From Micavibrio aeruginosavorus (GTDB lineage Bacteria > Pseudomonadota > Alphaproteobacteria > Micavibrionales > Micavibrionaceae), in assembly GCA_003241285.1 (NCBI GenBank), contig QFOT01000065.1:1-10857 (forward strand): DNA of 10,857 nucleotides, in the 5' to 3' direction. This document shows, one piece after another, positions 1-6,610 of this stretch. The notes beneath the pieces were generated by a model. That model saw only the letters and a program-made list of their open reading frames with translations. It had not been told where the DNA came from and made no database searches. The stretch's first letter is position 1. Each line of letters begins with the position of its first letter. The translations under genes and the position numbers were made by a program.

Positions 1-218
1 CGCTGACCTTCGCCCCGGATGGCTTTGTCGATTCAATGGTTGAACGCCGCGATGGACGTGAAGATGTTGCCATCGTCAAACGCACGACACCTACTTCAGG
101 TAACGAGATTACCTTCGTCCAGCAAATGCTCGGCAATCTTGGCAAGTTCAACAAGCAGGATACGACCAACGCGGCGCAGACAGCAGGAACAGGAACTGTC
201 GGCGGCGGCAACCGCTGA
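1..218 (+). CDS. 3' end of an unrecognised protein (partial)
   Basis: An open frame enters from the left edge (first whole codon at position 3) and ends at TGA 216-218, giving 71 C-terminal residues. The visible part begins LTFAPDGFVDSMVERRDGR. It is charged and soluble-looking at first, then has a short helix-like stretch (FVQQMLGNLGKFNK) and finishes in a low-complexity Thr/Ala/Gly/Gln tail ending GGGNR. No catalytic motif or membrane segment is visible, and I do not recognise the family. An internal ATG at 36 could be misread as a start, but the frame is open upstream of it, so the gene most likely begins outside the window. It converges on rlmD: its stop TGA directly abuts the rlmD stop with no base between them. 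The tail composition suggests a flexible C-terminus, but the function is unknown. Confidence 0.7.
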   Translation, partial: LTFAPDGFVDSMVERRDGREDVAIVKRTTPTSGNEITFVQQMLGNLGKFNKQDTTNAAQTAGTGTVGGGNR

Positions 219-1493
219 TTACGGCCTTTCAAATATACCGACGACTTCCGTATGCGACGACCATATGAACTGGTCGACCATGGTCATTTTTTTGAAAGCA
301 TAACCGCCGTCGATCAAAATCTTTGCATCGCGCGCGAATGTCGATGGATTACAGGAAACTGCTATGACGGTTTTCACTGTCGACTTAGCCAGCTTCTCGC
401 ATTGCTCTTTAGCCCCCGCGCGAGGTGGATCGAAAATCACGACATTATAATTCTTCAACTCACGAACAGTTAAAGGTTCTGCCGCCAGATTGCGCTTTTC
501 TACAGTGAGGCCTTGCACTCTTTTTGTGCCCGTTATTAAAGCCTCTGTCGCGGCGGCATTTTCTTCAACTGCATGAACATGACCAAATTTTAAAGCAGGC
601 CCTGTGAACGTGCCACACCCTGAAAACAGATCGGCAATTTTCATCTTCTTTATCTTAGGCATGGCATCGATAACAAGTGACACAAGCGCAGCTTCGCCCT
701 CAGCGCTCGGTTGCAGGAAAGACCCCATGGATATATCGACGATCATATCGCCGTATTTTTTACTAACCGGCGTAATGGAGATAACGGGCTCTATCGGCGC
801 ATGTTCTTTTTTCTGCCAACCCACGCGGGCGATATTCAGCGTTTCGCACATCTCCGCGATAATTTTGCGTTGGTTTGTGTCGGCCTCACCGCTACGGCTC
901 AAGGGGCCGACGATGATCATCTCAATCGCGTTATCGACATCCTGAATCATGATATCGGTCGGTGTCTGCTCCTTTAAGAAACGGGCCAGATACGGCTTTA
1001 TATTCTCTACCAGCTCATTGAGCGAAGGCGTAAGCAGCAGGCATTTTTCTATCGGCTGGACTTCATGGGATTTTGATTGATGAAAACCGAGCGTGACTTT
1101 TTTTCCTTCTTTAAAAGCAGCCAATGTTGCACGGCGCCTAGTGGCGTTTGAAATAAATACCGGCTCGCACAGGATTTCCGGCACGATTTGCGCTCTTGTC
1201 AGCGCGGCCTGCACGCTTTCTATCTTCCAGATTTTATATTGATCGTCGGATATATGCTGGACCTGACAGCCGCCGCATGAATCGTAATACACGCAAGGCG
1301 GCAAAACTCTATCTGTACCGTGGGAGATATATTCAAGGACCCTGCCGCGCAAGACACCGTCATTGGTTTCCTTGATCTCGACACTGACCTGATCACCTTT
1401 TGCCGTGCGGGCAATGTATACAGGCTGACCGTTCAGTTCTGCGATGCCGTCGCCTTTCGGCCCGATGGCGTTAATGGTAAGGATTTCAGACAT
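219..1493 (-). CDS. rlmD: 23S rRNA (uracil-C5)-methyltransferase, RlmD/RumA type
   Basis: A SAM-dependent enzyme of the TrmA/RlmD family that makes 5-methyluridine in RNA, most likely 23S rRNA. The 424 residues start with a TRAM-like RNA-binding region (about 1-55). A [4Fe-4S] cluster motif follows, with Cys67, Cys73, Cys76 (CGGCQVQH) and a fourth cysteine at about 151. The C-terminal Rossmann methyltransferase has the SAM loop DLFSGCGTF (288-296), FDPPRAGA (354-361), the nucleophile Cys381 in SCNPSTFARD, and the catalytic-base region HTEVV (Glu416). All expected catalytic parts are present and the length is normal for the family. The ATG at 1491-1493 overlaps the cysE stop by one base (TAATG), which implies translational coupling to cysE. 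Alphaproteobacterial members are often left unnamed, so the exact target (U1939 or another uridine) is inferred from the family. Confidence 0.9.
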   Translation of the reverse strand: MSEILTINAIGPKGDGIAELNGQPVYIARTAKGDQVSVEIKETNDGVLRGRVLEYISHGTDRVLPPCVYYDSCGGCQVQHISDDQYKIWKIESVQAALTRAQIVPEILCEPVFISNATRRRATLAAFKEGKKVTLGFHQSKSHEVQPIEKCLLLTPSLNELVENIKPYLARFLKEQTPTDIMIQDVDNAIEMIIVGPLSRSGEADTNQRKIIAEMCETLNIARVGWQKKEHAPIEPVISITPVSKKYGDMIVDISMGSFLQPSAEGEAALVSLVIDAMPKIKKMKIADLFSGCGTFTGPALKFGHVHAVEENAAATEALITGTKRVQGLTVEKRNLAAEPLTVRELKNYNVVIFDPPRAGAKEQCEKLAKSTVKTVIAVSCNPSTFARDAKILIDGGYAFKKMTMVDQFIWSSHTEVVGIFERP

Positions 1494-2074
1494 TATAAAT
1501 CCTCAATCGGTAAACCGTAAGAACATTCCTGACACTCAAATGTCTTAATCTCTGCCGCCGCGTTTATCGCCGTTGCGCCATCTGGCATATTCTTTGTCAC
1601 AATGGCATTCGCGCCTATGCGGGCATTCGCGCCGATCGTAATATCACCGAGCACGACTGCACCGGACCCAACCATGACATTATCTTTTAAGGTAGGATGA
1701 CGCTTGCCACTTGTCATGCTGCCACGTCCGCCGAGCGTAACATTCTGATACAGCGTTACGTTGTCACCAATAATGGCCGTCTCGCCGATAACTGTTCCCA
1801 TCCCGTGATCGATAAATAGGTTTTTGCCAATTTCGGCACCGGGATGGATTTCAATACCGGTCAGCAATCTGCCAACATGGGACACGAAGCGCCCAAACGC
1901 TCTTAAATTTTTATGCCAAAGAGCAGAAGCGAGCGCATGGAAACCAAGAACATGAAATCCCGGATAAGCCAATATGACTTCCATCGTTGTAGGCTTTGCG
2001 GGATCACGGGACTGAATGGATTTTATAAGATCGAACATGGACAGTGTTCTAACCGGATTGGCATGGAAAATCAT
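1493..2074 (-). CDS. cysE: Serine O-acetyltransferase (short form)
   Basis: Makes O-acetyl-L-serine from serine and acetyl-CoA, the committed step of cysteine synthesis; CysK then uses the product. The protein has a short N-terminal helical part (about 13-70) and then a left-handed beta-helix of hexapeptide repeats (about 72-170). Catalytic-site signatures are TGIEIHPGA (72-80) and DHGMGTVIGETA with the Asp89-His90 pair, followed by the acetyl-CoA-binding stretch NVTLGGRG (111-118). At 193 residues it is the short CysE class, lacking the long N-terminal extension of the enterobacterial enzyme. The C-terminus has a Cys-x-x-Cys (ECQEC) not typical of the family. The start is uncertain. ATG at 2072-2074 has AAAAGGA almost touching it; the in-frame ATG at 2036-2038 gives the more usual MFDLIKSI start but has no clear ribosome binding site. 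The gene is followed by the overlapping rlmD. Confidence 0.93.
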   Translation of the reverse strand: MIFHANPVRTLSMFDLIKSIQSRDPAKPTTMEVILAYPGFHVLGFHALASALWHKNLRAFGRFVSHVGRLLTGIEIHPGAEIGKNLFIDHGMGTVIGETAIIGDNVTLYQNVTLGGRGSMTSGKRHPTLKDNVMVGSGAVVLGDITIGANARIGANAIVTKNMPDGATAINAAAEIKTFECQECSYGLPIEDL

Positions 2075-2112
2075 TCCTTTTCTGCAAAAAGCCTGTCACG
2101 ATGGCTATGTTA

Positions 2113-2131
2113 GCCTTTTTCATGAAAAGGC
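2113..2131. other. Hairpin upstream of cysE
   Basis: Perfect 7-bp inverted repeat GCCTTTT/AAAAGGC around a 5-base loop (TCATG), about 40 bases upstream of the cysE start. No U-run directly follows on the minus strand, so it is not an obvious terminator. It could be a leader structure or an operator for cysE; that is inference only. Confidence 0.4.
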
Positions 2132-2173
2132 ATTCCGTTTTTCGGTCATCCCTGAGGAAAGCCAGAGGGGATC

Positions 2174-2299
2174 ATGTCGCACCTTCACTTACTTTCTGCC
2201 ATGGCGAGCAATGTCGAAGGATCTCACCTTAAAGATGGGATTTACAGCTTTATAAAAAAACGCAAAAAATCTCCGAAGGAAATGATAGACCCAGCTTAA
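2174..2299 (+). CDS. Possible 41-residue small protein between cysE and cysK
   Basis: An ATG-started frame of 41 codons, ending TAA 2297-2299, lies in the gap between cysE and cysK on the opposite strand. It begins MSHLHLLSAMASNVEG and continues into a basic stretch (FIKKRKK) and the end SPKEMIDPA. AGAGGGG ends 3 bases before the ATG, closer than ideal. The stop lies 11 bases from the convergent cysK stop, in keeping with the tight convergent packing elsewhere in the window. The residue mix looks protein-like rather than random, but the frame is short, overlaps the likely cysK terminator, and I do not recognise the family. It may be spurious. Confidence 0.35.
   Translation: MSHLHLLSAMASNVEGSHLKDGIYSFIKKRKKSPKEMIDPA
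2254..2283 (-). terminator. Probable rho-independent terminator of cysK
   Basis: Reading leftward after the cysK stop, a 6-bp stem with a 3-base loop (ATTTCC-TTC-GGAGAT, one G-U pair) runs straight into a T6 tract. A second T7 tract follows three bases later. The stem is short, so this is a weak to moderate terminator. It lies about 28 bases past the cysK stop. Confidence 0.45.
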
Positions 2300-2310
2300 G
2301 TCATTGTTAT

Positions 2311-3258
2311 TTAAGCATCGAAAAGCGCTGTCGACAGGTAGCGCTCGGCAAAAGATGGGATGATCACGACGATTGTCTTGCCCTTATTTTCGGGCCGCTT
2401 GGCGACTTCTATCCCCGCAGCTAGCGCGGCTCCTGAGGAAATGCCGACAGGAATGCCCTCTTCTCTCGCGACCCGGCGGGCATATTCAAAAGCAGTATCG
2501 TTATCGATCTGGATGATTTCGTCGATCAGGTTAGTCTCCAAAATGCTCGGCACAAAACCGGCACCGATGCCCTGTATCTTATGAGGAGATGGAGTGCCGC
2601 CAGAGAGAACGGGTGAGTCTTTCGGCTCGACCGCAACGGTTTTGAATTCCGGCTTACGCTTTTTGAGAATTTGTGAAACGCCGGTCAGCGTTCCGCCCGT
2701 GCCGACACCGGAGATCAATATATCAGCTTTGCCGCTCGTATCATTCCAGATTTCCTCGGCTGTGGTATTACGGTGAATTTCAGGATTGGCAGGATTGTCA
2801 AATTGTCCGGGAATAAATGAATCCGTTATCGATGCCGCGATCTCTTCAGCCTTGGCAATCGCGCCTTTCATGCCCTGCTCTTTTGGCGTTAATACAAGTT
2901 CCGCGCCGAGCAATGCTAGCATCTTGCGGCGCTCTAACGACATACTCTCCGGCATGGTCAGAATAAGTTTATAGCCTTTGGCGGCTGCGACCATGGCGAG
3001 AGCAATGCCGGTATTGCCCGACGTCGGTTCAACGATCGTCGTTTTTCCTGTGGTAATTTTGCCATTGCGCTCTGCGTCATCGATCATCGCAAGACCGATA
3101 CGATCCTTGACCGAGGCTAAAGGATTGAAGAATTCAAGTTTCAGAACCAGATCGGCCTGAAGATTTTCCTGCTTGGAAATTCTGGGGATACGCACCAATG
3201 GCGTTGCGCCAATCGTATCGAGAATGGAATTATAAATCTTGCCGCGAAATTCTGTCAT
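2311..3258 (-). CDS. cysK: Cysteine synthase A (O-acetylserine sulfhydrylase)
   Basis: A PLP enzyme that joins sulfide to O-acetylserine to give cysteine, completing the pathway begun by the neighbouring CysE. It has 315 residues, the normal length. Visible signatures: the PLP lysine Lys51 in NPLASVKDR, the substrate-binding loop PTSGNTG (78-84), the phosphate-binding GTGGT (186-190), the ISSGAA motif (273-278), and the late motif PSFAERYLST, where many homologues have Gly in place of this Ala. The ATG at 3256-3258 has only a weak ribosome binding site. A dyad 14 bases upstream may be an operator. The gene lies 37 bases downstream of the 81-residue small gene on the same strand, so it may be read from the promoter near 3770. 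It is separated from cysE by 236 bases that include a probable terminator. Confidence 0.96.
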   Translation of the reverse strand: MTEFRGKIYNSILDTIGATPLVRIPRISKQENLQADLVLKLEFFNPLASVKDRIGLAMIDDAERNGKITTGKTTIVEPTSGNTGIALAMVAAAKGYKLILTMPESMSLERRKMLALLGAELVLTPKEQGMKGAIAKAEEIAASITDSFIPGQFDNPANPEIHRNTTAEEIWNDTSGKADILISGVGTGGTLTGVSQILKKRKPEFKTVAVEPKDSPVLSGGTPSPHKIQGIGAGFVPSILETNLIDEIIQIDNDTAFEYARRVAREEGIPVGISSGAALAAGIEVAKRPENKGKTIVVIIPSFAERYLSTALFDA

Positions 3259-3272
3259 AAGAATAACTTATC

Positions 3273-3283
3273 ATGACAGTCAT
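3273..3283. promoter_or_regulatory. Dyad just upstream of cysK
   Basis: ATGAC-A-GTCAT is a perfect 5-bp dyad around one central base. With one mismatch it extends to 7 bp per side. It lies 14 bases before the cysK ATG, where a regulator could block translation or transcription. The binding protein is unknown; a role in cysteine or sulfur control is only suggested by position. Confidence 0.3.
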
Positions 3284-3289
3284 AAAGGG

Positions 3290-3306
3290 CAATGCCTATG
3301 GCATTG
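3290..3306. other. Short hairpin at the end of the 81-residue gene
   Basis: CAATGCC-TAT-GGCATTG is a perfect 7-bp inverted repeat with a 3-base loop that includes the stop codon of the 81-residue gene. No T-run follows leftward, so it is not a standard terminator. It may be an RNA processing or stability element between that gene and cysK. Confidence 0.35.
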
Positions 3307-3541
3307 GCTGAATATCGATATCGTTAGGCGTCTTCTTGTCTGCATCGATTGCTGACAGCGCTAGCTTATGCTGCTCAACTTCTTCTTTAGATTCGCCTAT
3401 TTTAGATTGTTCTTTTACGGATAGTGACAAGCCAATACCTGCTGAGGCTATTGTCATACCGAGAAGAGCTGCGGCAATGAATTTGTATTTGAGCTCGCCT
3501 TGATTGTCGGAACGCAGTTTTTCCCAGTTAATCTCTCTCAT
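3296..3541 (-). CDS. Small single-pass membrane protein, unknown function
   Basis: 81 residues of unrecognised family. The N-terminal 19 residues (MREINWEKLRSDNQG onward) are charged and probably cytoplasmic. One hydrophobic helix spans about residues 20-41 (FIAAALLGMTIASAGIGL). The remaining ~40 residues are rich in Glu, Lys and Asp, look helical, and end in IDIQPMP; they would face the periplasm. The start is well supported: GGGAG lies 8 bases before the ATG at 3539-3541. The gene begins 19 bases after the 57-residue gene ends and probably shares its transcript; cysK starts 37 bases further on. There is no catalytic motif. A bitopic accessory or scaffold protein is plausible, but the function is unknown. 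Confidence 0.75.
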   Translation of the reverse strand: MREINWEKLRSDNQGELKYKFIAAALLGMTIASAGIGLSLSVKEQSKIGESKEEVEQHKLALSAIDADKKTPNDIDIQPMP

Positions 3542-3560
3542 TTTAATTCTCCCTATTTTT

Positions 3561-3734
3561 TTATTTTTTTAATTCGTATCTGACAGAGGGGGCATATTCA
3601 ATGCTTGCCTTGCCGTCAGCATTAACTTTGTTAACAGCCTCTATGCCCTCCGACTTCGGTCCGCATTGTGACATCGCCGCTGCGAAAGCCAAGCCTAACC
3701 CTATCATAAAGCCTATTTTTGTACGTTCACTCAT
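3561..3734 (-). CDS. 57-residue small exported or membrane protein
   Basis: A short gene directly upstream of the 81-residue gene. The protein starts MSERTK, followed by a hydrophobic segment (about 7-22) with signal-peptide character, then QC at 23-24, and a short polar tail ending VRYELKK. Cys24 after the hydrophobic stretch suggests a lipoprotein, but the residues before it (MSQ) do not fit a good lipobox, so a signal anchor is equally possible. The ATG at 3732-3734 has no ribosome binding site. The promoter below would start the transcript only a few bases before it, so translation may be leaderless. The TAA stop is 19 bases before the next start and the strong GGGAG site lies between. 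I do not recognise the family. Confidence 0.6.
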   Translation of the reverse strand: MSERTKIGFMIGLGLAFAAAMSQCGPKSEGIEAVNKVNADGKASIEYAPSVRYELKK

Positions 3735-3742
3735 TGCCAATA

Positions 3743-3772
3743 CTTTTATGGTAAGTGGCTTGCTTTAGTCAA
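3743..3772 (-). promoter_or_regulatory. Promoter for the small-protein genes and perhaps cysK
   Basis: TTGACT (3767-3772, 5 of 6 to the -35 consensus) is followed after 18 bases by TAAAAG (3743-3748) or after 16 bases by CATAAA (3745-3750). The predicted start lies about 2-4 bases before the ATG at 3734, giving an almost leaderless RNA. The -35 box directly abuts the T-tract of the hppA terminator. Confidence 0.5.
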
Positions 3773-3797
3773 GAAAAAAGCCCCTCTTGCGAAGGGC
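3773..3797 (-). terminator. Rho-independent terminator of hppA
   Basis: Leftward after the hppA stop, GCCCTT-CGCAAG-AGGGGC forms a 6-bp stem (one G-U) and is followed at once by TTTTTT. It lies about 28 bases past the stop codon and ends the nusB-fliL-hppA strand run. Confidence 0.75.
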
Positions 3798-3824
3798 CTC
3801 CTCTTCCTAGGGGAAAACCATGTT

Positions 3825-5927
3825 TTAACCGGCGATAAACTTCGCCGCGACAGCCACGAGAATAATCGCAACGATATTTACAATCTTGATCAAGGGGTTA
3901 ACGTCCGGACCAGCCGTATCCTTGTAAGGGTCGCCAACAGTATCGCCAGTAACGGCAGCTTTATGCGCCTCCGAGCCCTTGCCACCGTGATGGCCTTCTT
4001 CGATGTATTTCTTAGCGTTATCCCATGCCCCGCCACCGGATGTCATGGAGATCGCCACGAAGAGGCCTGTGATAATCGTACCCATTAATACCCCGCCTAA
4101 TGTCTGGAAGGCTGGTAATAAACCACCGATCCAGAGGATGATGCCGAAGATTACCACAGGCGCCGCGACTGGCAGCAGTGAAGGAATGATCATTTCCTTG
4201 ATCGCCGCCTTGGTGAGTAGATCGACTGCTTTGCCATACTCAGGTTTAGCGGTGCCCGCCATGATACCTGGAATTTCGCGGAACTGACGTCGTACTTCGA
4301 TAACGACGCTTGAGGCCGCACGACCAACTGCCGTCATAGACATGGCGCTAAACAGGAATGGCAGCATGCCGCCAAGGAAAAGCCCGATCACAACAAAAGG
4401 ATTCTGGAGAGCGAAAGTAATATTTCCTAGAGAAGGAAAATAATGTTTAATCTCTTCTGTGTAAGCAGCAAACAACACGAGTGAAGCAAGCCCTGCAGAG
4501 CCAATCGCATAGCCTTTTGTAACTGCTTTAGTTGTATTACCTACAGCGTCGAGCGCGTCTGTCGTTACGCGCACTTCAGGTGGCAAATTTGACATTTCGG
4601 CAATGCCGCCAGCGTTATCCGTCACAGGACCGAATGCATCAAGCGCGACGACCATTCCGGCCAATGACAGCATCGTTGTCGCGGAAATCGCAACACCATA
4701 AAGCCCCCCGTGATCGTAGGACAGAAAAATACCGATGCATATAACGATGACAGGCAACGCTGTCGATTCAAGCGAAACCGCCAGCCCTTGAATGACATTC
4801 GTGCCGTGGCCAGTTTCAGAAGCTTTCGCAATCGCCCTCACAGGACGATAAGCGGTCGATGTGTAATATTCAGTAATTACGACCAAAAGCGCTGTAACAC
4901 CTAGACCGACGGCGGCACAGATCAAAAGATCCATGCCCGTAATATAGACGCCCGCCTTTAAAGGCAGTTTTGTATCCACGCCGACATATTCGGTGATCGG
5001 ATATAAAATCAACGCCGCCGACACAACTGCACTCGCGATAAAACCGCGATACAACGCGCTCATGATGGTACTGGTCGGCTTTACAAGTCGGACGAATAAT
5101 GTGCCGATAATAGAACCTATGATGCAAAGACTTCCGATCATAAGAGGAAGGATCATCAATTGAGTTGACCATTCGGGTGTAAAGACGCTGAATGCGATCA
5201 GCATTGCCGCAACGATGGTAACAGCATAAGTTTCAAATAAATCAGCGGCCATTCCCGCACAGTCACCCACATTGTCACCGACATTGTCTGCGATTACCGC
5301 CGGGTTTCTTAGATCGTCCTCCGGGATACCGGCTTCCACTTTACCGACCAGATCAGCGCCAACATCGGCACCCTTAGTAAATATACCACCGCCAAGACGC
5401 GCAAAAATCGAGATTAACGATGCACCAAAACTAAGCCCGACCAGACCTTCCAGCACTTTCCGTGTTTCAAGACCGATATGCTCAACCAGGACGTAATAAT
5501 ATCCGGCAACGGATAAAAGCCCAAGCCCGACAACCAGCATGCCTGTAATCGCACCTGATTTAAAGGCGATGCTCAAAGCGGGATTCATACCCTCCGTAGC
5601 CGCTTGCGCGACACGCACATTCGCGCGAACCGAAACATTCATGCCTATATAACCCGCAAGACCCGATGCAAAAGCACCGATTACAAAACCGACAGCACTA
5701 TGCCAGCCTAATAATAAAAACAGGCCAATTGCCACGACAATGCCAACGATGCCAATCGCTTTATATTGCCTGTTGAGATAAGCCTTTGCGCCCTCCTGAA
5801 TGGCGGCGGCGATTTCCTGCATTCTAGCATTACCCGGGCTTTTGCTAACAACCTGCCTGTAAGCGACAATCCCGTAGATTAAAGCTAATGCAGCGCAGGC
5901 AGCGATCATAAGATAAACTTGTGACAT
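3825..5927 (-). CDS. hppA: Membrane-bound proton-translocating pyrophosphatase (K+-independent type)
   Basis: An integral inner-membrane pump that uses pyrophosphate hydrolysis to move H+ across the membrane. The 700 residues with about 16 hydrophobic helices match the usual length. The pyrophosphate/Mg site is clear: DVGADLVGKVEAG (188-200) followed by ADNVGDNVGD (213-222), then DAFGPVTDNAGG (430-441), and near the end DNAKKYIE (636-643) and GDTVGDPYKDTAGP (661-674). The motif GNTTKAVTKG (463-472) has Lys467 where K+-dependent enzymes have Ala, and Thr470 where they have Gly; this is the established marker of the K+-independent H+-pumping class. TAGGGAG lies 6 bases before the ATG. A terminator follows the gene. 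It probably saves ATP by recovering energy from pyrophosphate made in biosynthesis; nothing here shows how it is regulated. Confidence 0.97.
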   Translation of the reverse strand: MSQVYLMIAACAALALIYGIVAYRQVVSKSPGNARMQEIAAAIQEGAKAYLNRQYKAIGIVGIVVAIGLFLLLGWHSAVGFVIGAFASGLAGYIGMNVSVRANVRVAQAATEGMNPALSIAFKSGAITGMLVVGLGLLSVAGYYYVLVEHIGLETRKVLEGLVGLSFGASLISIFARLGGGIFTKGADVGADLVGKVEAGIPEDDLRNPAVIADNVGDNVGDCAGMAADLFETYAVTIVAAMLIAFSVFTPEWSTQLMILPLMIGSLCIIGSIIGTLFVRLVKPTSTIMSALYRGFIASAVVSAALILYPITEYVGVDTKLPLKAGVYITGMDLLICAAVGLGVTALLVVITEYYTSTAYRPVRAIAKASETGHGTNVIQGLAVSLESTALPVIVICIGIFLSYDHGGLYGVAISATTMLSLAGMVVALDAFGPVTDNAGGIAEMSNLPPEVRVTTDALDAVGNTTKAVTKGYAIGSAGLASLVLFAAYTEEIKHYFPSLGNITFALQNPFVVIGLFLGGMLPFLFSAMSMTAVGRAASSVVIEVRRQFREIPGIMAGTAKPEYGKAVDLLTKAAIKEMIIPSLLPVAAPVVIFGIILWIGGLLPAFQTLGGVLMGTIITGLFVAISMTSGGGAWDNAKKYIEEGHHGGKGSEAHKAAVTGDTVGDPYKDTAGPDVNPLIKIVNIVAIILVAVAAKFIAG

Positions 5928-5943
5928 GGCTTTCTCCCTAAAG

Positions 5944-5990
5944 ACATGAGTTACATGTAAGGAAGGATGCCTAACTATCCAGAGTCAGGC
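5944..5990. other. Palindromes in the fliL-hppA gap
   Basis: Two structures fill most of this 94-base gap. TTACATGTAA (5951-5960) is a perfect 10-bp palindrome inside a wider ACATG-n5-CATGT repeat (5944-5958). Next to it, read on the minus strand, GCCTGAC-n8-GTTAGGC (5969-5990) forms a 7-bp stem with one G-U pair and no T-run. They could be an operator and a weak attenuator or stability element for hppA; the role is inferred from position only. Confidence 0.35.
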
Positions 5991-6021
5991 AAGTCGCGGC
6001 GCAGCAATGATATGAAGAGAA

Positions 6022-6486
6022 TTAAACCTGCCGTTGTTGAACGACTTGCAAAAGCACATCTTTTACTTTGTCTTTGCCCATTACCTTATTGGTAATATTG
6101 TGCAATTTGGTTTTTATGTAGCCGACCTGAAGGATACCGCCTTCCATAACGGCTTTTGAACTTAAAACGCCGTACATGCCTTGAATGTAAGCATCGGTCA
6201 GGCGTGGGCGCATGAGTTCAATTTCTGCTGCCTTGGCTGGATCATCGGTTTCGATGGATATGACGATACTGATAATCTGAGATACACCGTCGCGGTCAAC
6301 GACTGGCAAAACAAGCGGCTTGAGTTCGACAAATGTCGGAGGCACAGCTTCTTTAGCAGCCTCTGCCGCCTTTTCAACTTCCTTGGATTCTGTTGCTTCG
6401 GCTGGCTTATTAAAAAACGTATACGCCCCAAATCCGCCCCCGCCGAGCAGCAAAACAGCAATAATCGCTATGATGGCCTTTTTCAT
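6022..6486 (-). CDS. fliL: Flagellar basal-body-associated protein FliL
   Basis: FliL is a single-pass inner-membrane protein that associates with the flagellar stator and supports motor torque. The 154 residues show a short cytoplasmic start (MKK), one glycine-rich membrane helix (about 4-25), an Ala/Glu/Lys-rich linker (27-49) and the periplasmic FliL domain (50-154). The domain has the family's pattern: FVELKPLVLPVVD near its start, a beta-strand stretch (QIISIVISIE), PRLTDAYIQGMYG (94-106), and a C-terminal helix ending VLLQVVQQRQV. The ATG has AGGGA 6 bases upstream. No other recognised flagellar gene is in the window, so this is a FliL gene outside a flagellar cluster or a FliL-like paralogue. 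It lies between nusB and hppA on the same strand with gaps of 124 and 94 bases. Confidence 0.85.
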   Translation of the reverse strand: MKKAIIAIIAVLLLGGGGFGAYTFFNKPAEATESKEVEKAAEAAKEAVPPTFVELKPLVLPVVDRDGVSQIISIVISIETDDPAKAAEIELMRPRLTDAYIQGMYGVLSSKAVMEGGILQVGYIKTKLHNITNKVMGKDKVKDVLLQVVQQRQV

Positions 6487-6562
6487 CGAAAGTCCCTGAT
6501 TCCCTTTAATCTTAACCCACTAACAAGAATACAACAGCGAATCTTAATAACTGGTAAGGATT

Positions 6563-6588
6563 ACATAAAACTAATATTTGTTTTATGT
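6563..6588. other. AT-rich 9-bp inverted repeat in the nusB-fliL gap
   Basis: ACATAAAAC and GTTTTATGT form a perfect 9-bp inverted repeat around an 8-base loop, 76 bases upstream of fliL and 22 bases past the nusB stop. On the minus strand a T6 run precedes it rather than follows it, so it is a poor terminator. A weak promoter-like pair (TTGTTT, 16 bases, TATTAG) overlaps it, so it could be an operator controlling fliL. This is inference. Confidence 0.4.
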
Positions 6589-6610
6589 GAAAAAACAAGG
6601 ACTTAGAATT

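Noticed and set aside
2135..2180. Imperfect ATCCCT/AGGGGAT repeat upstream of cysE
   Set aside because: It is short with a bulge and a long loop; not distinguishable from chance.
2016..2255. A 79-codon + strand frame overlapping the 5' end of cysE
   Set aside because: Its first part is antisense to a clear cysE coding region and it has no ribosome site or family signal; it looks like chance reading.
3296..3734. The two small genes as a toxin-antitoxin pair
   Set aside because: Neither sequence shows a known toxin or antitoxin motif; two membrane segments and tight spacing alone are not enough.
4870..5172. A 100-codon minus frame inside hppA
   Set aside because: It is an out-of-frame reading of the same strand within an intact H+-pyrophosphatase.
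6181..6606. A 141-codon + strand frame opposite fliL
   Set aside because: It is antisense to the well-supported FliL domain, and its sequence has no recognisable motif.
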